Source: Wohlfahrtiimonas sp.
GTDB taxonomy: Bacteria; Pseudomonadota; Gammaproteobacteria; Cardiobacteriales; Wohlfahrtiimonadaceae
Direction: 5' to 3'
DNA: 36,086 nt
NCBI GenBank assembly: GCA_030149965.1
Contig: JASLHB010000034.1
Span: forward strand, 1 to 36,086
Positions within the stretch are counted from its first letter, which is position 1. Each line of letters begins with the position of its first letter. A program made the position numbers and the translations under genes. Below are positions 25,439 to 33,103 of this stretch, in pieces. Under the pieces are notes generated by a model, which had not been told where the DNA came from, made no database searches, and was given only the letters and a program-made list of their open reading frames with translations.

Positions 25439-25466
25439 ATTTTAATTTAATTGAGCAACATGTCAA
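25439..25466 (-). promoter_or_regulatory. Predicted sigma70 promoter of the marR-peroxiredoxin operon
   Basis: Minus-strand TTGACA (25461-25466, perfect -35) and TAAAAT (25439-25444) are separated by 16 bases. The expected start near 25432 abuts the operator-like dyad. Confidence 0.65.
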
Positions 25467-25479
25467 TAAAAATACTCAT

Positions 25480-25513
25480 AAAAAAAGAGCCTTGCATGTT
25501 AACAAGGCTCTTT
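25480..25513 (-). terminator. Terminator after the YpfJ-like gene
   Basis: AAAGAGCCTTG (25484-25494) pairs perfectly with CAAGGCTCTTT (25503-25513). On the minus strand it is followed by a run of seven Ts. It separates the metallopeptidase gene from the marR promoter. Confidence 0.85.
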
Positions 25514-25550
25514 CTCATTGAAAAATTAGAATAATAAATTACTGATTAAA

Positions 25551-26417
25551 TTAATTAAATGTATTACATGCTTGAATATTGCCAGTTGTAAAACCTTTAT
25601 TAAACCAAGTTTGGCGCTCTTTCGATGTGCCATGTGTAAAACTATCTGGCACAACTCGGCCACCACTTTGTTGTTGCAAACGATCATCGCCAATCGCAGA
25701 AGCTGTATTCATAGCAGATTCAAAATCACCCACTTCCATCAAGCCTTTATCTTTCACATATTTCCCCCAAATACCTGCAAAACAGTCAGCTTGCAACTCT
25801 TGTTTCACAGATAATTGATTCGCTTGTTTTTTGCTTGCTCGGCTTTGTGCTTCTCTTACTTGTTGATTGATGCCCAGTAAGTTCTGAATATGATGTCCAA
25901 CTTCATGGGCAATTACATAACCTTGAGCAAAATCACCTCCACCACCTAAGTTGCGTTTCATATCGTTATAAAATGAAAGATCAATATAAACTTTATAATC
26001 AGCAGGACAATAAAATGGCCCCATTGCTGCTTGACCATAACCACATGCTGTTGAAGTTTGTCCTGTATATAAAACCAGTTTGGGTGCTTGATAATTCTTA
26101 CCTAACTTTCTAAATTCAGATTGCCATAAATCTTCTGTCATTCCCAATGCTGTTGCTGTGAAGTTTGCCATTCGCTCTTCTTGTGGCGATGCTTTAGTGG
26201 TTGTTTGACCTTGAGTTTGCACTTGTTGAGGAATTTCACCATTCAGCAAAGGCGTTAAATCCACACCATAATAACCCGCAACCAATACAACAATCAGTAC
26301 AACAGCACCTGCTTTGCCCTTCATTGGAATTGGCAATCCACCCAATCCTTGTTGTTGGCGGTTAGATCCACGTCGATCTTCAACGTTGTCACTTTGTCTT
26401 TCATTTTCCCAGCGCAT
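25551..26417 (-). CDS. YpfJ-like neutral zinc metallopeptidase
   Basis: 288 residues. The N-terminal part is charged and cytoplasmic (MRWENERQSD, RRGS), followed by one membrane helix at about 36-52 and a linker rich in Q and T. The external domain has the zinc site HEVGHH (H171, E172, H175) and a second acidic region QELQADCFAG with E207 as likely third ligand. Other family stretches are TACGYGQAAMGPFYCPAD and VPDSFTHGTSKERQTWFNKGF near the C-terminus. This is the YpfJ/KPN_02809 family, widespread in proteobacteria; its substrate is unknown. Anchored in the inner membrane with the catalytic domain in the periplasm. Monocistronic. Confidence 0.92.
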   Translation of the reverse strand: MRWENERQSDNVEDRRGSNRQQQGLGGLPIPMKGKAGAVVLIVVLVAGYYGVDLTPLLNGEIPQQVQTQGQTTTKASPQEERMANFTATALGMTEDLWQSEFRKLGKNYQAPKLVLYTGQTSTACGYGQAAMGPFYCPADYKVYIDLSFYNDMKRNLGGGGDFAQGYVIAHEVGHHIQNLLGINQQVREAQSRASKKQANQLSVKQELQADCFAGIWGKYVKDKGLMEVGDFESAMNTASAIGDDRLQQQSGGRVVPDSFTHGTSKERQTWFNKGFTTGNIQACNTFN

Positions 26418-26493
26418 TTATTTCACTTTCAATTATGGTAACGATAAATATGTAGTATAAAACATGATGAATAATATTGAGAATCTTCTCTGA

Positions 26494-26919
26494 TTATCCC
26501 ACCAGTTTTCTTCGAACTTTGTCATACAACCAATTATAAATGTAGGTATAAAATAGGAAGAAAATCAAAAAGCCAATCTCAATCATAAAGGCTTCTACAA
26601 AGGTTACTTTTAAGAAAAAAGCGATCATTGGCACAGTGAACAACACTAACGTTCCCTCAAAGCCAATCGCATGTAACATGCGAATTTTCACAGGGCGATC
26701 ACCATTTACAAATGGGAAAAACTTATCAAATAACCAGTTAAATACAATGTTCAACAACAAAGCCGTCACAGAAATCAACACTGATAAAACGCCCATGGAT
26801 GAAACAGGTTTATTCAATATAAAAATGCCAATCAACATTGTAAAAACGATGGCAAAGAACTCAAATGTACATGCATGAAAAACTCGTTCTTTTACTGAAC
26901 GATTATTAGATAGAACCAT
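26494..26919 (-). CDS. PACE family efflux transporter
   Basis: 141 residues with four predicted membrane helices arranged as two tandem bacterial transmembrane pair repeats. Repeat one has ERVFHACTFEFFAI and NWLFDKFFP; repeat two has RMLHAIGFEGTLVL and YNWLYDKVRRKL. This duplicated HA-x-x-FE...N-W-x-x-D/Y-K pattern defines the proteobacterial antimicrobial compound efflux family (AceI-like), which exports biocides such as chlorhexidine or short diamines using the proton gradient. The glutamate in the first helix (FE in FEFF) corresponds to the conserved functional residue. No ribosome site is visible before the ATG, which sits in an A/T-rich stretch. Divergent from the secreted protein gene. 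Confidence 0.9.
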   Translation of the reverse strand: MVLSNNRSVKERVFHACTFEFFAIVFTMLIGIFILNKPVSSMGVLSVLISVTALLLNIVFNWLFDKFFPFVNGDRPVKIRMLHAIGFEGTLVLFTVPMIAFFLKVTFVEAFMIEIGFLIFFLFYTYIYNWLYDKVRRKLVG

Positions 26920-27026
26920 TTTAAATATTATTTTAAATTAAAAACATTTCTGTATTATAGAGGAAACATTCCAATAACTATAACCTTATCACTTTAAAGG
27001 TTTTATTGACTTTTTAGGAGCGAATT

Positions 27027-27674
27027 ATGCGTTTTTCATTGATATTCTTATGCTTATTCTCTGCATCATTCGCAGAACCACAATATTCAATTTTAGATTC
27101 ATCCATTATGGACATTGATAAAGATAAACATTATGAATTAATGGTGCTTTACACAGTGACAGATCCTGAGATGGAAGGCTTTGGTTCACCTAGAGAATTA
27201 GTCTTTTACAAAAATGATCAAAAAGGCACATTGCAACCATGGATTCGTTCAAAAACAGCTGTGCTAGATGCAAATGCAGGCGGAATTATGGGCGATCCTT
27301 TCATGGGCATGAGCTTTGAAAATGATACTTTAACCATCAATCATTTTGGTGGTAGCCAACTCAAATGGTCTTATACAGATAAATATCGTTTTCAAGATGG
27401 CAAATTGGTGCTGACAGAATATACTTCCAAATCTTTTGATGGTGGCTGTCATTTCAAAGAATTAGCTTATAATTTAATCACAGGCGAAGCTTCTTATACG
27501 CAAAATAAAAATCTACAAAGCGGATTTAGAGATTGTGAGCAAATCCCTGATACTGGCGAAATCACTGGGAATTTTCCATTAACTCAGCCTATTTTTATTG
27601 AAAGTCGCCATACATTTATGCCGAATGAAATTATGAGTCAATTAGAGCAACAATTGCCTGACGAAGCATCGTAA
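27027..27674 (+). CDS. Secreted hypothetical protein, 215 residues
   Basis: No named family recognised. A short clear signal peptide MRFSLIFLCLFSASFA, then EPQ, sends it to the periplasm or outside. The mature start SIMDIDKDKHYELMVLY resembles the D-x-D-x-D/N-x-x-x-E calcium-loop pattern seen in FG-GAP/VCBS-like repeats. Further on, FENDTLTINHFGGSQLKWSYTDKYRFQDGKLVLTE is a beta-strand-rich pattern common in small exported proteins of proteobacteria. Two cysteines (GGCHF and RDCEQ) may form a disulfide. AGGAGCGAATT is a good ribosome site. It ends 13 bases before the MocR-type regulator on the same strand, which probably shares its transcript. Confidence 0.7.
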   Translation: MRFSLIFLCLFSASFAEPQYSILDSSIMDIDKDKHYELMVLYTVTDPEMEGFGSPRELVFYKNDQKGTLQPWIRSKTAVLDANAGGIMGDPFMGMSFENDTLTINHFGGSQLKWSYTDKYRFQDGKLVLTEYTSKSFDGGCHFKELAYNLITGEASYTQNKNLQSGFRDCEQIPDTGEITGNFPLTQPIFIESRHTFMPNEIMSQLEQQLPDEAS

Positions 27675-27687
27675 GAAAATCTTATCA

Positions 27688-29106
27688 ATGAAGTTATATG
27701 AAAAATTTGCCAGCGAACTGATTGATCTCATTCGCGAAGGCACACTTAAAGGTTCTGAAAAGCTGCCATCCATTCGCCAAGCAAGTAAACGCTATGGCAT
27801 TAGCCAAGCCACAGTGATCGAAGCTTATTATTTATTAGAAACTCAAGGTCTAATTGTCGCAAAAGATCGTTCAGGATTTTATGTTCGTCCAATGTTGAAT
27901 CACGCATTAAAAACGCCGAAACAAATCACTGATGCAACACAAACAACAGAAGTTAATGTCAGCAATCTCATCTTTGCAACCTTACAGAACAAAAAGGAAT
28001 CTCATACAATCCCTTTTGGCACAGCTTTTCCAAGTCCTGCAATGTTCCCTATTGCTGAGCTCACGCAAAGTATGAATAAAGCCATGCGACATTTAACACA
28101 ATCCGCCAGCGAATTAATTACAGATATGCCAAGAGGCAATCCTGAACTCATTCGCCAGATCGAGCTCCGTTATCGTTTAAGTGGCACAGCTGTATCGCCA
28201 GATGAAATCATCATCACCAATGGCGCAATGGAAGCACTCAGTTTATCTCTGCAAGCAGTTACGCAAGCAGGTGATTTAGTGGCAATCGAATCCCCTGCTT
28301 TTTATGTCACCTTGCAAATATTAGAACGACTACAACTCAAAGCCATTGAAATTCCTGTTGATCCAATATCTGGCATGGATATTTCGGCTTTAACCAATTC
28401 TATTCAGCGCTTTAATATTAAAGCCGTTGTTTTAATGACGAATTTTCAGAATCCATTAGGTGCATGTTTATCTGATCAAAAAAAACAGCAGTTAATACAA
28501 GTGATTCAACGTCATCAGTTGCCTGCCATTATTGATGATGTTTATGGTGAACTCTATTTTGGCAAAACCAATAGCACATCATTAAAATCCCTCGATGAAC
28601 AAGGTTTAATCATTCATTGCAGTTCTTTCTCTAAATGTTTAGCGCCGGGATTTAGAATAGGTTGGCTTGCAGGCGGGCAATTCACACAAACCATTGAACG
28701 TTTAAAATTGATGAGCACCTTATCTCCTTCTGTGCCTTCTCAATTGGCAATTGCTTACTATTTGCAACGTAATCACTATGATCGTCATTTACAAAAATTA
28801 CGTTATTTATTAGCGCTTTCACAACGACAAATGTTGTCTGCCATTTCACGCTATTTTCCTAAAAATACTGCAGTAACAGAACCTAAAGGCGGTTATTTTC
28901 TTTGGGTAGAATTAGATCATTCAGTGAATACTTTAGATTTATATCAGCGTGCATTATCACACAATATCAGCCTTGCACCCGGCCCTATTTTTTCTGCATC
29001 ACAAAAGTTCAAGCACTGCATTCGGTTAAATTACGGTATGCAATGGACACAAGAAACTGAAGAAGCCATCAAACAATTAGGATTAATTATTCAAAGCATT
29101 AAATAA
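27688..29106 (+). CDS. MocR-type regulator (GntR winged helix fused to PLP aminotransferase fold)
   Basis: 472 residues. Residues 1-70 are a GntR winged helix (LPSIRQASKRYGISQATVIEAYYLLETQ). A linker to about 105 follows, then a fold-type I aminotransferase domain with NGAMEALSLSLQAV, MTNFQNPLGACLS and the PLP-binding lysine in SSFSKCLAPGFRIGW (K316). MocR regulators use PLP as a co-effector to control vitamin B6, amino acid or amine genes; they are usually activators. The next gene is an EamA/DMT exporter in convergent orientation, a common companion of MocR proteins, so regulation of export is possible, though there is no shared promoter region. The ribosome site is weak. Confidence 0.92.
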   Translation: MKLYEKFASELIDLIREGTLKGSEKLPSIRQASKRYGISQATVIEAYYLLETQGLIVAKDRSGFYVRPMLNHALKTPKQITDATQTTEVNVSNLIFATLQNKKESHTIPFGTAFPSPAMFPIAELTQSMNKAMRHLTQSASELITDMPRGNPELIRQIELRYRLSGTAVSPDEIIITNGAMEALSLSLQAVTQAGDLVAIESPAFYVTLQILERLQLKAIEIPVDPISGMDISALTNSIQRFNIKAVVLMTNFQNPLGACLSDQKKQQLIQVIQRHQLPAIIDDVYGELYFGKTNSTSLKSLDEQGLIIHCSSFSKCLAPGFRIGWLAGGQFTQTIERLKLMSTLSPSVPSQLAIAYYLQRNHYDRHLQKLRYLLALSQRQMLSAISRYFPKNTAVTEPKGGYFLWVELDHSVNTLDLYQRALSHNISLAPGPIFSASQKFKHCIRLNYGMQWTQETEEAIKQLGLIIQSIK

Positions 29107-29318
29107 AATAACAATATATTAAGTTAATCTGTTATGCATTTTAGTATAAAACTGTATCTGTACTGTTTTGCATCTAATTGTAAAATAAGCACACCAACAG
29201 CGCAAGCCTTGGTACAAAGCTTTACGATAAGGCCTCTCAATCAGCACCCTTACTCCCAAGTTATCATTCCATTTCTTTACTCAAATGCGATGCCATTGCT
29301 GATTGGGATGCGCCCGAC

Positions 29319-30221
29319 TCATTTAGATGATTGGTTCACTAGATAGATTGCCAAAAAAATAAACAGACAGCCCAATATAAATTTTAAGGTTAATGCTTCG
29401 CCCAAAAAAATGATGGCAAAGGCTGTCGCGAACATGGGCACTAAAAATAAGAATGAAGAAGTTTGAGAAACGCCACCTTTCTGTAAAGCCATAAACCACA
29501 ATGAAAATGAGCCAATGGAAGCTGGCACAATTAACCAAACCAAATTAAACCAACCTAAACCACTCAATTGCACCCAATCATATGATTCTGAAGACGACAA
29601 TGAGATCACCGATAAAATGAATCCGCCCATCAACATCTGCCAACCTGCTAAGCTAAACGGCGTGCTATCAATGCGGCAAAAGCTTCTAACAGAAATAGTG
29701 CATAACGCCCAACTCAATGCGCCAAGTAATGCAAAGATCATGCCTAAGTAGCTTCCGCCTTTACCTAATTTTAAACACAAAATTACACCAAAAATACCAA
29801 TCAATAAGCCAATCAAGCGCTTCATTGTCAGCTTTTCCATTTTCGTGAAATGTGCCAAAATCAAAACCCATAAAGGATTCGTAAAAAATAGCACTGATGC
29901 TAAAGCAGAATCAATGCGCATCAGTGCTAGATTTAAAAATCCCATGGCAGCCGCTGTTTGCAATAATCCCACGATGGAAACATTCAAAAGACCAAAGAAC
30001 ATCGAACCACGAAATGTTGGAATCACACCCGCTAAACCATATTTATAACGACAAATGGCTAAAACAATCATGCCAGCCACCACAAATCGAACACCGCCCA
30101 AGAAAAATGGCGGCAATGATTCTGTTGAAATTAAAAACTTCCCTGTGGGAAATGATGATCCCATACAAAAAGTCGCCACCAACAGTAAGGCAATGAATCC
30201 TAGATTCTCTCGTTTAATCAC
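29319..30221 (-). CDS. EamA/DMT family transporter
   Basis: 300 residues with ten predicted membrane helices in two EamA repeats, the family standard. The N-terminal repeat begins MIKRENLGFIALLLVATFCMG and includes FFGLLNVSIVGLLQTAAAMG. The second has SYLGMIFALLGALSWALCTI and LVPMFATAFAIIFLGEALT. DMT proteins export amino acids or other metabolites; the substrate is not determined. The start codon is GTG at 30221, supported by AAGGAGCGGAT. The ATG two bases upstream is out of frame and runs at once into TGA. Convergent with the MocR-type regulator gene, which may control it. Confidence 0.9.
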   Translation of the reverse strand: MIKRENLGFIALLLVATFCMGSSFPTGKFLISTESLPPFFLGGVRFVVAGMIVLAICRYKYGLAGVIPTFRGSMFFGLLNVSIVGLLQTAAAMGFLNLALMRIDSALASVLFFTNPLWVLILAHFTKMEKLTMKRLIGLLIGIFGVILCLKLGKGGSYLGMIFALLGALSWALCTISVRSFCRIDSTPFSLAGWQMLMGGFILSVISLSSSESYDWVQLSGLGWFNLVWLIVPASIGSFSLWFMALQKGGVSQTSSFLFLVPMFATAFAIIFLGEALTLKFILGCLFIFLAIYLVNQSSK

Positions 30222-30349
30222 ATCCGCTCCTTAATCTAACTTTATAGTTTTTATATCATCACTATTAATTAGCAGATTATGATTAATTCGTCATACGATA
30301 TTTACTATCTTATCTATATTTTGTTTAATACATTAAAATATAGATCATA

Positions 30350-30377
30350 AAAAAAAGAGCTTTCGCTCTCTTTTTTT
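30350..30377 (-). terminator. Terminator of the queC-yhhQ operon
   Basis: On the minus strand AGAGC-GAAA-GCTCT (30356-30369) has a GNRA loop and is followed by a long T-run. The stem can be extended by A-T pairs around one bulge. It lies just past the yhhQ stop. Confidence 0.8.
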
Positions 30378-30383
30378 ATTGGG

Positions 30384-31052
30384 TTAAACAGTTTTCAAAT
30401 CATTATGATTTTGATGATCCGTTGCCATTTTTTTCAAAATGTAATTGAGTAAAACTCCATACAATGGCAAGAAGAACAGCGCACAAATGATAATCTTAAA
30501 CACATAATCCACCATTGCGATCTCTTGCCAGTTTGCTGCCATGAATGGATCTTCACTCATATAGAAGGCAACACTGAAGAATACAATCGTATCAATCAAG
30601 TTACCTGCAACTGCAGCTGCACTTGGCGCAACCCACCATTGTTGTTGACGACGCAAATAGCTAAATACAGTGATATCCATTAACTGCCCAACCAAATAAG
30701 CCGCAAAACTTGCCAAAGCAATACGCGCTACAAATAGATTAAAGTGACTTAATTCTGCAAGCCCTGCCCATTCACCTTTAAAGAAAACAACAGATAAAAC
30801 ATACGAGATTAATAATGCTGGCATCATCACAACAAAAATAATCTTACGTGCAAGGGATGCACCAAATACACGAATCGTTAAATCTGTGGTTAAAAAGATA
30901 AATGGAAACGTAAAAGCGCCCCAAGTTGTATGAAAGCCAAAAATTGTGAATGGCAATTGCACTAAATAGTTACTGGATGCGATGATTAAAATATGAAAAA
31001 ACGATAATTGATACAAAGCACGGCGGCGTTGTTCAAGTGTGAAACTATACAT
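30384..31052 (-). CDS. yhhQ: YhhQ/VUT family queuosine precursor transporter
   Basis: 222 residues, about six predicted membrane helices, family length. Recognisable stretches include SNYLVQLPFTIFG, TWGAFTFPFIFLTTDLTIRVFG, ARIALASFAAYLVGQLMDI and NLIDTIVFFSVAFY. YhhQ imports preQ0 and preQ1, precursors of the tRNA wobble base queuosine, across the inner membrane. It starts ten bases after the queC stop with AAAGGAATC as ribosome site, so both genes are read from one transcript under the preQ1 riboswitch. This riboswitch and gene neighbourhood support the substrate strongly. Confidence 0.95.
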   Translation of the reverse strand: MYSFTLEQRRRALYQLSFFHILIIASSNYLVQLPFTIFGFHTTWGAFTFPFIFLTTDLTIRVFGASLARKIIFVVMMPALLISYVLSVVFFKGEWAGLAELSHFNLFVARIALASFAAYLVGQLMDITVFSYLRRQQQWWVAPSAAAVAGNLIDTIVFFSVAFYMSEDPFMAANWQEIAMVDYVFKIIICALFFLPLYGVLLNYILKKMATDHQNHNDLKTV

Positions 31053-31062
31053 GATGATTCCT

Positions 31063-31719
31063 TTATTTTGATGCTAAATATTCTGCCAATCCTTGTTCAC
31101 GTAAAATACAGCTTGGGCATTGCCCGCAACCGCCTTCTACACCTTCATAACAAGTGTGCGTATATTCTTGAACAAATTCTAAATAGCCTAAACGATCTGC
31201 CAGTGCCCATGTTTCAGCTTTGGTTAAGTACATTAATGGCGTGATGATATTGAATTTATAATCCATCGCTAAGTTCAGCGTCACATTCATGGATTTAATG
31301 AACACATCACGACAATCTGGATAACCGCTAAAATCCGTTTCACATACACCAATAATAATATCTGTGATGCCATGTTCTTTCGCATGACAACCTGCCAATA
31401 ATAGAAAAAGTGCGTTGCGCCCTTCTACAATACTATTAGGATAAGGTTCACCATCATTTTGCGCTATTGTGACTGAAGCATCCGTTAACGCACTATGCGT
31501 TACAGCTTTGATGACAGATGTATCAATGAATGTTTGAGCAATGCCTAATTGATCTGCAATGATTTTGGATTTATCCAATTCAATTGCATGACGTTGACCG
31601 TACTGAAAAGTAATCGTGGAAACATTGTGCGCACCATAATCATGAATGGCTTGCAATAAGCATGTGGTTGAATCTTGTCCGCCGGAAAAGATCACCAATG
31701 CCTTTTTTGAAGAAAGCAT
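31063..31719 (-). CDS. queC: 7-cyano-7-deazaguanine synthase QueC
   Basis: 218 residues. Converts 7-carboxy-7-deazaguanine to preQ0 with ATP and ammonia, a cytoplasmic step of queuosine synthesis. The PP-loop SGGQDS is at residues 12-17. TFQYGQRHAIEL, VEGRNALFLLLAGCHA and DCRDVFIKSMN are family stretches. The C-terminal CYEGVEGGCGQCPSC provides the four zinc-binding cysteines. The ribosome site AAGGA lies inside the 3' end of the preQ1-I riboswitch. Its partner yhhQ follows. The other de novo genes (queD, queE, folE, queF) are not in this window. Confidence 0.96.
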   Translation of the reverse strand: MLSSKKALVIFSGGQDSTTCLLQAIHDYGAHNVSTITFQYGQRHAIELDKSKIIADQLGIAQTFIDTSVIKAVTHSALTDASVTIAQNDGEPYPNSIVEGRNALFLLLAGCHAKEHGITDIIIGVCETDFSGYPDCRDVFIKSMNVTLNLAMDYKFNIITPLMYLTKAETWALADRLGYLEFVQEYTHTCYEGVEGGCGQCPSCILREQGLAEYLASK

Positions 31720-31725
31720 ATTAAT

Positions 31726-31762
31726 TCCTTAGTTTTTTAAAGTGGGAGGTTTTCGAACCACG
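31726..31762 (-). ncRNA. preQ1-I riboswitch controlling queC-yhhQ translation
   Basis: On the minus strand the leader reads CGTGGTTCGAAAACCTCC, CACTTTAAAAAACTAAGGA. P1 is GTGG (31761-31758) with CCAC (31745-31742). Loop 1 is TTCGAAAACCTC. The A-rich tail TTTAAAAAACTAAGGA is the hallmark of the class. CCT (31749-31747) of the loop can pair with AGG (31729-31727) of the tail to close the pseudoknot, which buries the Shine-Dalgarno AAGGA six bases before the queC ATG. This predicts translational shut-off when preQ1 is bound. Position before queC-yhhQ is exactly where the class is expected. Confidence 0.87.
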
Positions 31763-31768
31763 GGCGCT

Positions 31769-31796
31769 ATTCTAACGCGCTTTGTAATAACATCAA
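31769..31796 (-). promoter_or_regulatory. Promoter of the queC-yhhQ operon
   Basis: Minus-strand TTGATG (31791-31796) and TAGAAT (31769-31774) are 16 bases apart. The expected transcript start near 31762 falls at the first base of the riboswitch P1 stem, so promoter and aptamer predictions support each other. Confidence 0.65.
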
Positions 31797-31827
31797 GCTT
31801 TTTGATAGCTAGCCGATATTATTGAAT

Positions 31828-32595
31828 TTAAATTTTAACTAAAATAATGTTTTTAGGATCAATTTGAATGCCTACTGAATCGCCTTCATTCAATGATTGA
31901 ATAATATCCGCATGAATATTTGTGGACACAACTGTTTGATTACCCACTTTCAAGATCACTTCACAGCCATCTTTATCTGTTTTATGAGAAATCACTTCGC
32001 CCATAATGCAATCTTCTATTGTATTAGGTAAAACCTTCACATTTGGTGCTTTAACGAGCAGAATGAAACGACCATTCTCTTCAACTTCTAAAAGCTTAGT
32101 GCTTTCATCTGTGATCATTGCTTTTAAGATATTTTCTGCACCAATATCAAAATAAATATCATCATGAATGCCCAATGATTCTATTTTCACAACTTTGCCC
32201 GATAATTGATTGCGCGCACTTGTTTGAAAGCGTAATTGTTGCAATAAATTAATATTTGAGGCCAAATCATGTGAATATTGGCTCATACTTTTCAAAAAAG
32301 CTGAATGCGCTTCTTGGATCAAATCAAAATGTTGGATTAGTTGTAACCCTCGCTCAGTCAAACATGTACCGCCGCCGCCTTTGCCGCCAGCAACACGAAT
32401 CACCAAAGGTTCATCCGCCAGATTATTCATCTTATTGACAGCGTCCCAAGCGCCTTTATAACTCATTGGTACAGCTTTGGCTGCATGCGTGATCGATCCT
32501 GTTGCATGAATCTCTTTTAACAACTTAATCTGCTGTGGATTGCCAAAATGAATACCTTCTGATGTTAAACGTAAATCACCTTCAAAGTTAAACAT
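31828..32595 (-). CDS. modE: ModE, molybdate-responsive transcriptional regulator
   Basis: 255 residues, near the E. coli length (262). Residues about 1-110 are the winged-helix DNA-binding region, with SITHAAKAVPMSYKGAWDAVNKMN, the ModE signature, and RVAGGKGGGGTCLTERG in the wing. Two MOP/TOBE domains follow (about 125-190 starting SARNQLSGKVVKIESLG, and 195-255 starting MGEVISHK), which bind molybdate at the dimer interface. No modABC or molybdopterin synthesis genes lie nearby, so its targets are elsewhere. GAGGTGACAA is a strong ribosome site. The start overlaps the end of the YcxB-like gene by eight bases, placing it last in the rhlB-to-modE gene chain. Confidence 0.93.
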   Translation of the reverse strand: MFNFEGDLRLTSEGIHFGNPQQIKLLKEIHATGSITHAAKAVPMSYKGAWDAVNKMNNLADEPLVIRVAGGKGGGGTCLTERGLQLIQHFDLIQEAHSAFLKSMSQYSHDLASNINLLQQLRFQTSARNQLSGKVVKIESLGIHDDIYFDIGAENILKAMITDESTKLLEVEENGRFILLVKAPNVKVLPNTIEDCIMGEVISHKTDKDGCEVILKVGNQTVVSTNIHADIIQSLNEGDSVGIQIDPKNIILVKI

Positions 32596-33088
32596 TTGTC
32601 ACCTCATAATCTGCTAATTGACGAACACACAGTTGTCGTAATTGATCAATTTCTTCTTCATTTTTCATAGCGCGTTTTGGAATGATCATATAATGATCCG
32701 AAGCATCATAAAACACCATAAATAATTCATCTGTTTCCAAATAAGCAGCATAATCTTCCCAAGTAATCATTTCAGAAATCATGCCACATTCATATAAAAT
32801 ATTTTCTTCAGAAAAAGTCAGGGTTTCCTGCTCGCCTGAATTCACCATTTTATAAAAATTACGACGCACTATCCATCGCTTGGCATAACCTTGCTGCAGA
32901 ATGAATGCAATCACAGCCATTGTGCCACCCAAAACAAACTGGCCAATTGCCATAAATGCAATAGCAATCAGCCACAACGCGATCTGCACATATAAATCTA
33001 CAGAGTTCTTACTTAAAGCCTGACGAAATGCTGTATCTGCGTGATAATATTCTTCTAACGTTGCAATGTACGCAACTTTAATTTGCAT
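32588..33088 (-). CDS. YcxB-like domain protein, 166 residues
   Basis: Two adjacent membrane helices at about residues 33-50 and 52-67, followed by a cytoplasmic domain with the YcxB pattern: VNSGEQETLTFSEENILYECGMISEMITWEDYAAYLETDELFMVFY, then DHYMIIPKRAMKNEEEIDQLRQLC. The role of YcxB-like proteins is unknown. A serviceable GAGGAAAATAGG ribosome site precedes the ATG. It lies 15 bases after the MidA-like gene and overlaps modE, so it belongs to the same gene chain; no functional link to molybdate is evident. Confidence 0.75.
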   Translation of the reverse strand: MQIKVAYIATLEEYYHADTAFRQALSKNSVDLYVQIALWLIAIAFMAIGQFVLGGTMAVIAFILQQGYAKRWIVRRNFYKMVNSGEQETLTFSEENILYECGMISEMITWEDYAAYLETDELFMVFYDASDHYMIIPKRAMKNEEEIDQLRQLCVRQLADYEVTNV

Positions 33089-33103
33089 CCTATTTTCCTC
33101 AAA

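Noticed and set aside
29134..29346. Plus-strand open frame of 70 codons between the MocR-type gene and the EamA gene
   Set aside because: No ribosome site, no recognisable motif, and it runs into the opposite-strand EamA gene. More likely chance, though another frame of the same stretch is listed as a possible remnant.
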